From Ailanthus altissimus (Eukaryota; Streptophyta; Magnoliopsida; Sapindales; Simaroubaceae), in the NCBI GenBank assembly GCA_946807835.1, contig OX327694.1, positions 2,368,001 through 2,432,000 of the forward strand: 64,000 bases of DNA, given 5' to 3'. The position numbers and the translations under genes are program-made. The notes beneath the pieces were generated by a model that did not search any database, was not told where the DNA came from, and saw only the letters and a program-made list of their open reading frames with translations. Numbering within the stretch: position 1 is the stretch's first letter; each line of letters begins with the position of its first letter. Shown piece after piece: positions 35,760 to 46,640 of this stretch.

Positions 35760-36645
35760 TTAACTTGTGCATTTTTTAGAAAATGAGTATGGGAAGCGAT
35801 TGTTGGAAACCATTGAATCCACCATTAAGGAATTTGACTAAACCAAAAAACTCAGTAGCAATAACAATGACAACAATGATTCAGGAAAAAGGATTGCATG
35901 CAAACCGATAGTAGCACCTTATGATGCTAGTACTAAACTTCATAAGAATATTGAGCATAATAAAAATTATATCCTTTACGCACAAATTATTAGTAGTCTT
36001 ATGTATTTGATGAATAATACTATGCTTGACATAACATATGCAATAAGGAGACTGAGTAGATATACTCAGAATCTAGAAAATAAGCATTAGAGTACCTTAG
36101 ATAGAGTTGCAAATATTTAATAAGCACTAAAAATTATGGACTCACCTATGGTAAATCACAACTTGTGCTAGAAGGATATTGCGATACAAATTGAATCTCT
36201 GAATCTAATGAAATTAAGTCTACTAATGAATTTATGTTTACCTTAGGTGGAGGTATCGTGTGTTAAAAATCCAATAAATAGACTTGTATAGCACAATCTA
36301 TAATAGAATCTGAGTCGATAGCTTTGATAAAAGTTTATTTCGGGCTATGTGATTAAGAACACTCATAACATATCTTCCCATTAACTCTCACTCTCCTACA
36401 TCTATTTTGATCAGTTGTGATTGTCTAGCTGCCATTGCTAGAGTAAAAAGTAAGATTTATAATGAAAAAATAGATATATTTGTCTACGACATGATATAAT
36501 TAAGCAGCTATTAGAATATGGGGTGGTGAACCTAGATTATATGAGGTTAGAGATGAATTTGGTCGATCCTCTAACAAAATCACTAAATAGGAATTTAATG
36601 GAACAGACATCGAGGGAGATGAGACGTCTGCTTGGAGCATAAGGA
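35760..36645 (+). pseudogene. Copia H, RT C-terminus and RNase H, 5' truncated
   Basis: The plus strand shows SSLMYLMNNTMLDITYAIRR then LSRYTQN (35992-36078), a damaged RNase H with STNEFMFTLGGG (36211-36252), and the tail IYLSTT/RYICLRHDIIKQLLEYG and NLVDPLTKSLNRNLMEQTS (36460-36612). The element is a 5'-truncated copia of a lineage different from D and E, with stops and frameshifts throughout. Confidence 0.7.
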
Positions 36646-37200
36646 AAGAGTGATCGTAATTATACCTATATGATTAGAGATCGATGAAGTAGGTGTATAA
36701 GTGTGAAAATAAGTCACTTATTATTTTGTTGCACCACTAATGATATATTGTGAATTCCTAAGACGAGGTAGTACATCTGTAATGGAAAAGGATGAGTTAT
36801 ACTCTTAATGAATTTCATAGCCTATTATTATATGGTGGGGTGTTAAAGTTGCAGATCAAACTTGATGGAGTGTCACCTATACGAGTGTGAAATTGAGTCG
36901 ATTCTTATGAAAGCTAGGCAGCATCTCCAAAGCACTCATAAAACCAGAAAGACATAAGACTGTTAAGGTGTCAAACCACAAAACAAAATAAGCTACAAAA
37001 GAATTTAACTTGATCATCTAATCCTCTATTTTACAACAAAGGAATAGCGACTGATAGAAACTTAGTTTCACCTAGTTTTTGTAAAAATATGGTTACTTGT
37101 TCAATGGTTGGTTCGTAGCTTAGAAACGTACTAATCCAAATAAGTTAAATTCTACTTTGATTTAAAGTTGATTTGATTACTTAGTTTATTTGAAATATGT
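36646..37200 (+). mobile_element. Copia H 3' untranslated segment
   Basis: The segment TTGATGGAGTGTCACCTATA, the following GTGTGAAATTGAG, and AAAGCACTCATAAAACC (36860-36950) resembles the long 3' segment found after RNase H in some plant copia elements. Its LTR was not delimited. Confidence 0.4.
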
Positions 37201-37207
37201 TGAAGAT

Positions 37208-37859
37208 TGTTAAAATTTGTAAGAGTATTTCAAATAAACTAATGTATATCAAAAGTATAGAGTAGAGGGAAAGAATTAAAAAAGAGAAAAAAGGAAAATG
37301 GGCGCTTAAGCAAAACTTGCTTGAGCGCTGCGGCGCCTGAGGACTAGTCTTAAGCGCTGCAGCACTCATCTTTGCGACGTGGTGCTTTGTCAAGTTTTCT
37401 CTTTTTTTTGTTGAGCATTATAACACTACTTTTAAGCATCGCGACGCTCGCTACAATGTTGAAGGCTGAAGATGTGACCTTTGGAAGAGCCACTAATCTT
37501 TTTCAAAAGTTGTGGCCCTTTGAAAAGGTTTTGTGTCTTTTCAGAGAGGCATCTCCTCTCTATATATTGCAAGCATATCTCATTTGAAAAGATATATAAA
37601 TCTCTTTCTCTTGATTTACAAATTTCTCTACTAATCAACTCCTCTTCAAAGTTCTTACTTGTAGTTCAAGAAAATTACATGTGGTGTGCACTCTTGCAAT
37701 TTCAATCTGTCATTGAATCATGAAAACTATATTACCATTCAAACCCTTTTTTACATCGATTATTATCATTGTAGGGGGAGAAATATTTTAAAAAGAGTGT
37801 TTTATACGCCTTGACATCTAACTAAGTTGTGTCCATACCCCCCCATTATATACTCAACA
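37208..37859 (+). mobile_element. LTR of family C, plus orientation (652 bp)
   Basis: It starts TGTTAAAATTTGTAAGAG and ends TATACTCAACA. It matches the copia C 5' LTR (23296-22744) in inverted orientation, with extra GC-rich sequence (37300-37450) carrying TGCTTGAGCGCTGC-like words. The TATA region is TATATATTGCAAGC at 37560. The following bases (AATCTAATAAATTCATAG) still resemble the copia C internal start, so it is a 5' LTR stump rather than a solo LTR; the 5-bp flanks do not match. Confidence 0.65.
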
Positions 37860-38496
37860 CAATCTAATAAATTCATAGCATATATTGTAAACTTTTTTTT
37901 TATTCAAAGGAAAATTGAGATGGCAGTTAATTAACATAAATGATGATTTCATATATGATCAAAAGAATCATAGAATGATTATTCAAATAATAATAAAATA
38001 AAGACACTTTCAAAGCAGAATTATGCTAGTTCAAAAGCATATTTTATCTTCGAAATAGAAACCATAATTCTGACATAATATTTAGCTACCTTTAGAATCA
38101 GAGCAATTTCAGATGTTTCTATGTTATGTCGGAGTAGAGACTTAATTTCATATCCTTACTTGGTCTTACCACTTTAAGCTTTCACTAGATATAATTAATG
38201 ACCTCTGTGGTTATGCATCACTTAGCATGATTTAGGCTCACTCAAAATCAATATACAAGAACTTCCAAACTTACACTTGCTCTTAAAGAAAAACAAAACA
38301 ATTAGTTGTCTCATTCTTTTCAAAAATTTCTTTTTAATACAAGTTTTGCATAAAAATGAAAAATCTTACCCACTAAAATATCCAATTCCTTACTTTCAAA
38401 TTTACTCAAACTCATGTGGGCACTATACCTTACAACTGCTCCAACTACGCCCTGTTGTCTTTCTTTTCAAAACCTTGTATAAATATAAATCAAATT
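37860..38496. other. Intergenic DNA, no gene seen
   Basis: Only the first ~30 bp resemble copia C internal sequence. The rest is unassigned. Confidence 0.4.
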
Positions 38497-39420
38497 TGTT
38501 GAAAATTAGTGATTCAACAATCTTGTATGGACAAAAATTGAGATAAATACTAAGAGAAAAGTCACTTTGAAGTCAAGTACATGTTGAGTATATAAGGGAG
38601 GAGCAAAATGAAAAGCCAAAAGAATAGGTATTGTGCAAGCGGATACTGTTCACGCGGGAACTTATGGTTATTTTTTATTTTGGCTCAATTGATTTCTTTA
38701 AGTGAGATTTATACTCCTATAAGTAAGGACTCTTATTCCAACTAGGTTAGAGTTTTTAGGGGTGTTTTACTCACTATATAAATCCTTTAACACACAATAG
38801 CAAGCTAAACATATAAGATTTCAAGATGTAAACCATAAAAGAGAATAGAGGAGGCAGATAGACATTAAGTGTTGTGTGTGTTAGGATAAAACCGTTGTAT
38901 AGGTCAAAATTATTCTATATGAATAAAGAGACACTATAGATCATTTTAGCTAAAGGCTTAGGCTATTCTTATATTCCTTATAAAAATATATTATAAGGAG
39001 ATACTAAAAGGTTTTGAAGAGGTCATAGTGGTTTAGGAAGATACTTAAAGGTATCTATGGGAGATATTAGGGAGTCTTATAAGATTATTGATGATGTAAG
39101 AAGATACGATTTATATCAATAAAAGAAGTTAAATCGTGGATTCCCCACAGACATAGGCTTTTTTGGGCCGAACCGCGTATATCTTATATCTTGTTATTAG
39201 TTTTTTTTTATCTTTATTAGTATGTTAATCTTATGTGTTTTTACTTATTTTATGAGTAATGTCTTTCACTGCGCATAAAGTAAAAAGATATCAAGACTAT
39301 GACTTTATCAATGCTAAAAAAGTATTAAATTGAAGAGTATAGCTTATTATTGCAACAAAAATTTTATTGAATCTTGATGTGAGCGGAATGTGATCCTCAC
39401 AAGAATTTAACATTGTTGTC
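38497..39420 (+). mobile_element. LTR family F with start of internal region
   Basis: The LTR (38497-39275) starts TGTTGAAAATTAG and ends CTGCGCA. It contains the block GGGCCGAACCGCGTATATCT that marks many plant copia LTRs. A degenerate primer site (GATATCAAG) and about 140 bp of internal sequence follow. The same arrangement occurs inverted at 57340-58130. No polyprotein is left. Confidence 0.6.
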
Positions 39421-39668
39421 ACTTGTTCGCAACAATATGTATTAATTATTGTACTTTTGAAATTAAATTATAAAAAGAGTTCAAGCAAATCGTTCGTTGC
39501 AGCGGCAGCTAATCAGGTACCTGCCACCAGGTACACCTTCAATAAGCATATAACTAAAGAAGTGTTGATCACCGACTACGAGCAGAAAAACACGATAGAA
39601 CAATTCATGCTAGCCATCATTTTTAGAGGAATCCAATTGATATAAGCCTTTGAACTTCATTCCAGCAC

Positions 39669-39676
39669 TATAAATA
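39669..39676 (+). promoter_or_regulatory. TATA box of GRP2
   Basis: TATAAATA is 84 bp upstream of the GRP2 start codon, in sequence shared with the GRP1 promoter. Confidence 0.65.
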
Positions 39677-39759
39677 CTGGCTAATTAAGAACCCCGGATT
39701 CTCATCCTTCCAAAAATCTCTTTGTAATAGTAAGTAGGATAATTGTTTTGGTACGGAAA

Positions 39760-40663
39760 ATGAGCAATAGCAAGAAGGGTGTCATTTTCCTCTCATTCTT
39801 CTTTTTGCAGTTGTCCTTCCAATCCTATCCATCTTAGCAGCCGTGAGAGCCGAAGATGAGAAAACAAATACCCTTGTGAATACATATGCCACGTGAGACT
39901 TTTGACATATAGTATGAATTATGTGGATTATCACAATTTTAAACGGCCATCCATCAAATTTCTAAACCCTTATATGACAGGAAACTAAATTTTTTACCGT
40001 ATATAAAGTGGATGCAGTAAAGAAAACGAACCGATTAGATGATGCAAAGTCCAGGTGCAACAATTGTTGTGGCGGTTATGGCCCCGGTGGATATTGCAAA
40101 AGATGGTGCTACAGGCAAACGAGGCCGATAATAACCACATGAACGCTGAAGCCGTGCCTGAAAAATGTTAATATATCGAACTACACTCTCACTTTGCTAA
40201 ATAAACTTGCATATGCAAGCCGATCAAACAAATCAAGAAATTTTATAACTCTCGTGTTGTTCATCAGGAGATCAACAATCAAACCGGGTTGGTGATGCAA
40301 AGTTGAGGTGCAGATTTTCTCTGTGTTTATGGCCCTGATAGATATAGAAGAAGGGGGTTCTGGATAGCAAATTACGCTGGTCATGACCTCATGAACCTGA
40401 AGCCATGGCTAAAACCTGTTAGTATTGACTCCTCATCCATTTTCTATTCAAACTTTCTTTCGACCTTTGATTTAATTATCGATTTAATTATCAAATGCAA
40501 TTAGCTTTATTTACAAACTTGTTTTGATTGTACAGCGGAGGCAGTAGATCAACAATCAAACTTGCAGGTAGATGATGAGAAGTATGGTGGTGGTGGCGGC
40601 GGCTATGATGGTCATGGCAGGCAATGGGGAGGCCATGGCGGTGGTGGGCAGGGAGGCAAGTGA
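39760..40663 (+). pseudogene. GRP2, frameshifted glycine-rich protein gene with duplicated terminal exons
   Basis: Exon 1 starts at 39760 with MSNSKKGVIFLSF; a one-base shift near 39800 moves the rest of the signal peptide (FAVVLPILSILAAVRAEDEK) into another frame. The donor homologous to GRP1 GTGAG reads ATGAG, so it is lost. Three phase-1 terminal exon copies follow: 40009-40142 (Cys-rich, CNNCCGGYGPGGYCKRWC), about 40265-40400 (degenerate), and 40536-40663 (Gly-rich, DDEKYGGGGGGYDGHG to GGGGQGGK). Frameshift and lost donor indicate a pseudogene unless the base is a sequencing error or another donor is used. Confidence 0.7.
40009..40142 (+). pseudogene. GRP2 alternative terminal exon, Cys-rich
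   Basis: Behind an AG at 40007-40008 the phase-1 frame reads VDAVKKTNRLDDAKSRC, then the CNNCCGGYGPGGYCKRWC core, and ends PIITT at a TGA. It aligns with the Gly-rich terminal exon (AEAVDQQSNLQVDDEK) at its start, so the two exons are duplicates that diverged in their tails. CCGG and Cys-rich tails are known in nodulin-like and cold-regulated GRPs. Confidence 0.5.
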
Positions 40664-41480
40664 AGCCAAGCCATGAAACTACAGCTCACCACAAATGAAT
40701 CTGTGTACTATTTTATTAGAAAATAAAGGTAACCTAAGTGTTTCTATACATTAGATGAAAATGAGAAGCAAAACAAATTCGTGCATGGGGTACATGCAAG
40801 CTAGGTAGCTAACAATTTCGGTTAAATCCCATGAAGTTAAGCTCCTAAGGACAATAGTCCAGTAATTGTAACTATTTGTGCTTGTAATAAATATCCGTTC
40901 TATAATGTTACATATATATATATATTTTAATACAAATCTGTACTCAATCTTTCAACTATTAGACCAACATAATTTTAAAAGTTGAAATAAAGTCTGACAT
41001 GTGTAACTAATACATTATTAACAATCTCAATGTTGAGATTACTCAATTGAAAAAATTTTGTAATAAAAAATGTAGTGTTAAAGAATCTAAACTAGTTGTG
41101 TCTATTTTAAAGTTTAAGTGAGTTCACAGTTACCTACTACAGATTATTATTCATTGAGTTAAGTTAACATTAATTAGATCAGTGGTGTTAACTAGCTTTA
41201 TAATCAGACACTCACAGGGCTTCCATTAGATGAACATGAGAGTATATAGTAATTTTGTCTTCCTATATATGTAAAACCCTATGAGGAAAATAAATTTTGA
41301 GATGACCTAGAATTTCTGTTCATATCCTCTGTCACAGTAGTCAAGGATCTGTCGATAAGAATGAATCAGATTTACTAAAACGTGCCCTGGATTTTCAGCC
41401 CAACAAAAAGAATGTAAATATGTCATGAAGCAGTAAAGCACCTAATGAAGCATATATGGTAACTGGATATATTGTTAACT
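40664..41480. other. GRP2 downstream region and AT-rich DNA
   Basis: 40664-40900 is likely the GRP2 3' region, sharing ACAATAGTCCAGTAA with GRP1. The rest has no recognised feature. Confidence 0.4.
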
Positions 41481-41549
41481 ATTAAAGATGACGAGTTTAA
41501 AAAGGAATAAGAAAGAATATGGAAAGGACATATATATGTATGCAGATGT

Positions 41550-41629
41550 TAACATTCTGCAACTATGTTGGGAGGGGAAGGACAACTGCGAAGAGAAGAG
41601 CAAACAAAGTGACAGCCCCTGGTCTTCAT
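41550..41629 (-). pseudogene. GRP3, exon-1 remnant
   Basis: Minus-strand ATG at 41629 opens MKTRGCHFVC; one frame over, the sequence reads AVTLFALLFAVVLPLPT, close to the GRP2 signal peptide core FAVVLPILS. A one-base shift separates start and signal core, and a stop follows at about 41564. No Gly-rich exon was found nearby. It is a decayed exon of a third family member. Confidence 0.55.
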
Positions 41630-41696
41630 TTTGCTGGCAAGTCTTAAAAGAGAGCTATGAATTAAGGATGAGCATACTGGGGGGTGCCTCAAACAT

Positions 41697-41704
41697 TATT
41701 TATA
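41697..41704 (-). promoter_or_regulatory. TATA box of the GRP3 remnant
   Basis: TATAAATA on the minus strand lies 68 bp upstream of the remnant start codon, matching the spacing in GRP1 and GRP2. Confidence 0.5.
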
Positions 41705-41992
41705 GAGCTGGAAGAAATAGCAGCACTAACAGTTAAAATAGGGAATGAGAAGAGTAAGAGTAAGACGCTAACTGTCAACATGCTATTGATGATTTTTGGC
41801 AAGCACCTAGTGTCGGAACTTCGAAGTCTTGTCTCTTTCACACTGACAGAAATCGAAAGCGAAGAATGCTATGTGGATATATTTGAGCTGACAAAATGAC
41901 AAGTGTTATGGAAACTCGGAAGTTTTGCATGGCATATATGCCGTGTTACTCTCGTAGCAAAGCGCCACTCTACTCGTGAATATACAAATAGA

Positions 41993-42412
41993 TGCTAGTT
42001 TTTTTTATATAATTATATTTATATTTGATAACTTAATAAGTAATTAGATTAATACAGAATAAAAATTGATATACCTCTAGTCATTAATAATTTTAATCAT
42101 TTAAAAAATAAACTCGAATATATTTAAAAGTTTTTTAATCAATTTTTATACGATGGTGTATAATACTAAAACGAAATTGAATGATTTAGAGATTTATATC
42201 ACAATTAATTTATTTATTTATTGTAGTGCGTATACTCTCCAATCAATAGTATATTTTATTTTTAGATGGTGTATTCTTTATCATAGTTAGATTAGAATTA
42301 TCCTATTAAGAGGTATATATGAACTATTTTTATTTCAATCAAAATACTTAAGTGATTGAATATGTATAGAATTTTATATTTTAGGTGATCAATCTAAAAT
42401 AAAATTCTAACA
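41993..42412 (-). repeat. Copia E 3' LTR (about 420 bp)
   Basis: In minus orientation it starts TGTTAGAATTTTATTTTAG. It aligns with 55118-55557. The outer end is worn (reads TGCTAGTTTTTT on the plus strand), so its last bases are approximate. Confidence 0.8.
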
Positions 42413-42565
42413 TTCTCCAACTTGATTTATACATTCCATCTTTCATCGTATGAAACAAATACATGAGTCATAATGATAGATCCTCTAAAAAAATAAGTAT
42501 TATTTTTTATGTATTAAATTGTCTCTTCGCATTAGTCCATAATACTTTATGAATAACTATATATT

Positions 42566-44541
42566 TATTAAATTGATTAAACTAGAGTGTCTGTATGTGT
42601 ATTTGTGTTTATTGTTCAAAAATATGTATCTCATACATATTTACATACAAAAAATAATAAAATAAATAATAATATATTAATCATATTAATGTAAATAAAG
42701 AATTAAGAATTCACCAATTGCAACTTTTTCAACAAAGTTATTGGAGTCCGTCCAGAATGCGACTCGTTGGCAGTTCTAACAATCAACTAGGTGGGCTTGA
42801 CTATCTAGAATAACAACTTAATATCCAGGACTACATTTAACACTTTAAGCTCTAAGTAATTTGATTTTCACTTAATCAATAAATCAAATACTTACATTGT
42901 TGTAATTAGTAGTCAATAGAGATAAGTGAAAAAAATCAATTTCAATACTTAAAATCAATTTTTCAAAACAAATTTCTTTTTTTTTTTTCTTACTTTGGCC
43001 GGCCACCCATTAATGAACAACAACAACAAATTCATTCCCCATTACTTCTCACATTTTACACACACACACACATATATATAATATATAATATAATATAATA
43101 TAATAATAAGATATTTTAATTATTTAATTATTAAATAAACAATATGTTAAATTATCATTTTGCCATTTTACATGGTTACCAAGTATACTCTTTAATGGAT
43201 CTCACCATACCACACACATGGATAAATTCAACTAAATGGCTATAATACTCCACGTGTTAATATATAATTAGTAAATAATAATGGTTAACTAATTAATGTA
43301 TCTAACACTTAAGTACGGACACGCACGTATCACATGGTCATGCTAGATATTACTAGATTGAATAATTCAATTCGATACGTTGTCCCAGTGCATAACGAGT
43401 ACACTCTATATTGTGAGACTCTCTAGGTCCACACTCAATTCGTCAAATATAACTATTCTATAAATCCATAAACAATACCCCACGCACACATCACAGATAT
43501 TATAAATCAGTGCATTTGACCATACAAGCTGAGGTTACATCGCATATGTATAGTCCTTTTGTCATTTTTATCTTAGATGTGCAGGGACATAGATCAGCAC
43601 TGTCAAATTCCATAAGCTCATCCATAAACCTATCTCTAGACTTATATCTCACTGAACAATATATGCAAATTCTTTTCTAAATTGTTCAACCCTATGGAAA
43701 CTCATTTCCTGGGTTTATTACTTATAGCCATAAGACGTTTTTAGATACAATTTCAAAGAATTTGAATATACAACTCCTCTATGTGGTATGAGGAATCCCA
43801 TATCTACGCACGGACTCCATAAGCATCAGCCATACCCAGCGACACCTAGCGATCATACCATAAAAGGCCTCTAACATGCGTGGAACTAAAGTATGGTGGA
43901 TCACTTATAAGCCCACCATGGCACTCAGGTCAGAGGATCACCTATACTACTCAACTCGAGAAGATCTTCCATTGACAGCTACATAGAAAGTTTATTGGGG
44001 TCCCCGTGAGTCTGTTCAATAACTAGTCCTAACTAGACACTCGTATTCTTATACAAGCTCTAAACTCATAGTTAGCTAGGAAAAACTTTGTACCCTACAG
44101 ATATAGACATACATTGATCTATATAAAGAGGTATTCACCAACAGACCTGCGTTGGTGAAAATAGATCAAGAACAGTGTATTTGAGAATATATTTGCATAA
44201 TGACATTACCTAACATCCGATTGTAACTCCTTGTAACAATGTCATTATTAGTAAATTCTGAGGTCTTTGTCCCATTACAGACAAGGTTTTAACTCTTTAG
44301 AATTCACAAATTCTTATAACATGCTAACTCTTAGCAGTTATAATTGTTAATATTGCTAACTCTTGGCCCTTATTTAAACTTTTTTAGATTAGATCTGAAC
44401 TCCTTCACATCATACAACGTCTGTATCGTTACAATCATAGTATCATATTATTAAAAGTAATTAGCGATTTAATAAAATGTACTTCATATAAATATCAAAT
44501 ATTCATACAAACAGTGATGAAATATAAGCACAACCCTAACA
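42566..44541 (+). mobile_element. Solo LTR R1 (1,976 bp) in the copia E 3' region
   Basis: The right end is AAGCACAACCCTAACA and the left end is worn (TATTAAATTG where R3 has TGTTAGGGT). ATATT is repeated exactly on both sides (42561-42565 and 44542-44546). It is homologous to R2 (inverted) and R3. The family has TGTTAGGGT/ACCCTAACA termini. A (TATAA)n stretch lies at 43076-43110. No internal domain is present. Confidence 0.85.
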
Positions 44542-44599
44542 ATATTTACTCTAGGTCCAAACTTAATGATATTTCTCATATGAATGAATGTGTACACAA

Positions 44600-46105
44600 T
44601 TAATAATTAATATGAGAAAATATCAACTTAAATAGAGTTTCATAACATTCGTCCCAATGACGTAAATTACATAGAGGAACCAAGTCCCATTTTGTTACAT
44701 AGTCCTTGAATTTAAATGGTGGCATACCTTTAGTCAAAGGATCAAATATTATCAATTCAGTAGCTAATGTATTCAAAGACCGTTGTTTTCCTTAAACACG
44801 TTCCTTATGGCTAAATACTTAATGTCAATGTGTTTACTTCGACTACTACTTTTGTGTTTTTTAGCTATAAAACTACAGATGAATTGTAACAATATATTCT
44901 TAATGACCTAGAGATAAATCTATAATTCTGAGCTCAGATAAGAAACTCTATTCATACAATATACAAGATAGTCTCAAAAATATGAAACATATATACATAA
45001 GCATGTAATTCTTAATCCTTTAAAGGTACCTCATCACTTTCTTTGTAATTCTATAATGGTCAATTCCTGAGTTACTATAACATTTTTCTAACATTCATTT
45101 TTCAAGTTCATTTCTTGGGCATCGATTCAAATTGAACCTATCACCCTTCATAATGGGGGCTATAATTGGTGAACAATCTTTCATCTGAAATCTTTCTAAA
45201 ACTTTATTGATATAAGTTTCTTGAGATAGGCCTAAAACATATTGTAATCTGTCTCCATGTCTCTTAATACCAATGGCATAAGATGCATCACTCATATCCT
45301 TCATATCAAAGTTTTTAGAGAGAAATTATTTCCCCTAATATAGCAAACCCTTATCATTAGTTGCAAGTAAAATGTCATCCACATATAGAATAAGGAAATA
45401 AATTTTACTTCTACTGACCTTCTGGTATATGCATTGATCCATGATGTTCTCTACAAATCCAAATAAAAAGATAATATCATGAAATTTCAAATACCATCAA
45501 CGGGAGGCTTGTTTCAATCCATATATAGGTTTCTTGAGTTTACATATCAAATGCTCACCATTACTAGATGAAAATCCTTCTGATTATTTTATGTAAATCT
45601 CTTTCTATAGTTCACCATTGAGAAAAGCTATTTTCATATTCATTTGTTGCAACTCTAAGTCAAAATAAGCAACTAATACTATCAATATACAGAAAGAATC
45701 TTTTTTGGATACATGAGAGAAAGTATCCTTGTAGTCGATTCCTTTCTTTCAAGTGAACCCTTTCGCAACGAGTCTTACTTTATATCTTTTGATGTTTTTT
45801 AATGACTCTTTCTTTATTTTAAAAATTTATTTACATCTAATGGCTTTTGCATTATTAGGAAACTAGAAAAACTCTCAGACTCTATTAGATGCCATAGAAT
45901 TCATCTCATATTTTATGGCATCATACCATAAATTTAATTCTTTATAACTCGTGGCTTGTGAAAATATTTTAGGGTCATTTTCGATTCCAATATTATAGTT
46001 CGATTCATATAGATATGCAATATAGTAACTAGGAATTGCTGATTTCTTTTCTCTAGTAGATCTTAATGTTGTATCAACATTTTGCTAGGAATATGTTGTT
46101 TAACA
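44600..46105 (-). pseudogene. Copia E RT and RNase H, broken and deleted
   Basis: The RNase H tail reads IIFDPLTKGMPPFKFKDYVT (about 44755-44695). The frame 45304-45095 holds MKDMSDASYAIGIKRHGDRL and the following LGLSQETYINKVLERF, and 45370-45440 retains a VDDILL motif region. Pieces of the RT N-terminus continue to about 46080. A large part of RNase H between 44800 and 45090 is missing or unrecognisable. Confidence 0.75.
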
Positions 46106-46107
46106 GA

Positions 46108-46640
46108 TTATTCAAGAGTTTCAGGTAATTCTTGAACAACTTGAACTATTGGATTATTATCAACAACTTGTGGTACTTCAGTGATTGACACCACAACATC
46201 CATTTGGACTTGATGAGTGTTATGAACAACAATTAATTTATTATTTAAGGTTGCAGTTTTAGCTTCAATATGATCTCTCTTAGGAATAATGTCATGGGAT
46301 TGACCGCTTCTATTAATCAAGTCATTTTTAAGAAACTTTATGTTTCTTGATTTCACAATCCTAGTGTTGTGAGATAGATAGTAGAATTTATACCCTTTAG
46401 ACCTTTTGGAATATCTAATGAAATATCCACTAATGGTCCTTAGGTCTTGTCTCTTCTCTTGTGGATCGTAAACTCTTAATTCAGATAGGCATCTCCAAAT
46501 GTGCATTTATTACAAACTCAATTTTCAACCTTTGAATAACTCAAATGGAATCTTTGGGACTGCTTTGGTTAGAACTTGGTTTAATAAATACACTGCTATT
46601 TCAAGAGCTTTGATCTACAAGAAATTAGGAAGGTTAAAGC
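46108..46640 (-). pseudogene. Copia E integrase C-terminal part
   Basis: The frame 46506-46108 has HIWRCLSELRVYDPQEKRQD, a decayed form of the integrase C-terminal block, followed by TISGYFIRYSKRSKGYKFYY. Upstream pieces to 46640 match the copia D integrase at 28090-28020. R2 interrupts it at 46641. Confidence 0.75.

Noticed and set aside
41488..41899. Two overlapping plus-strand frames of 82 and 71 residues
   Set aside because: They lie antisense to the GRP3 exon remnant and its promoter, with no family resemblance.
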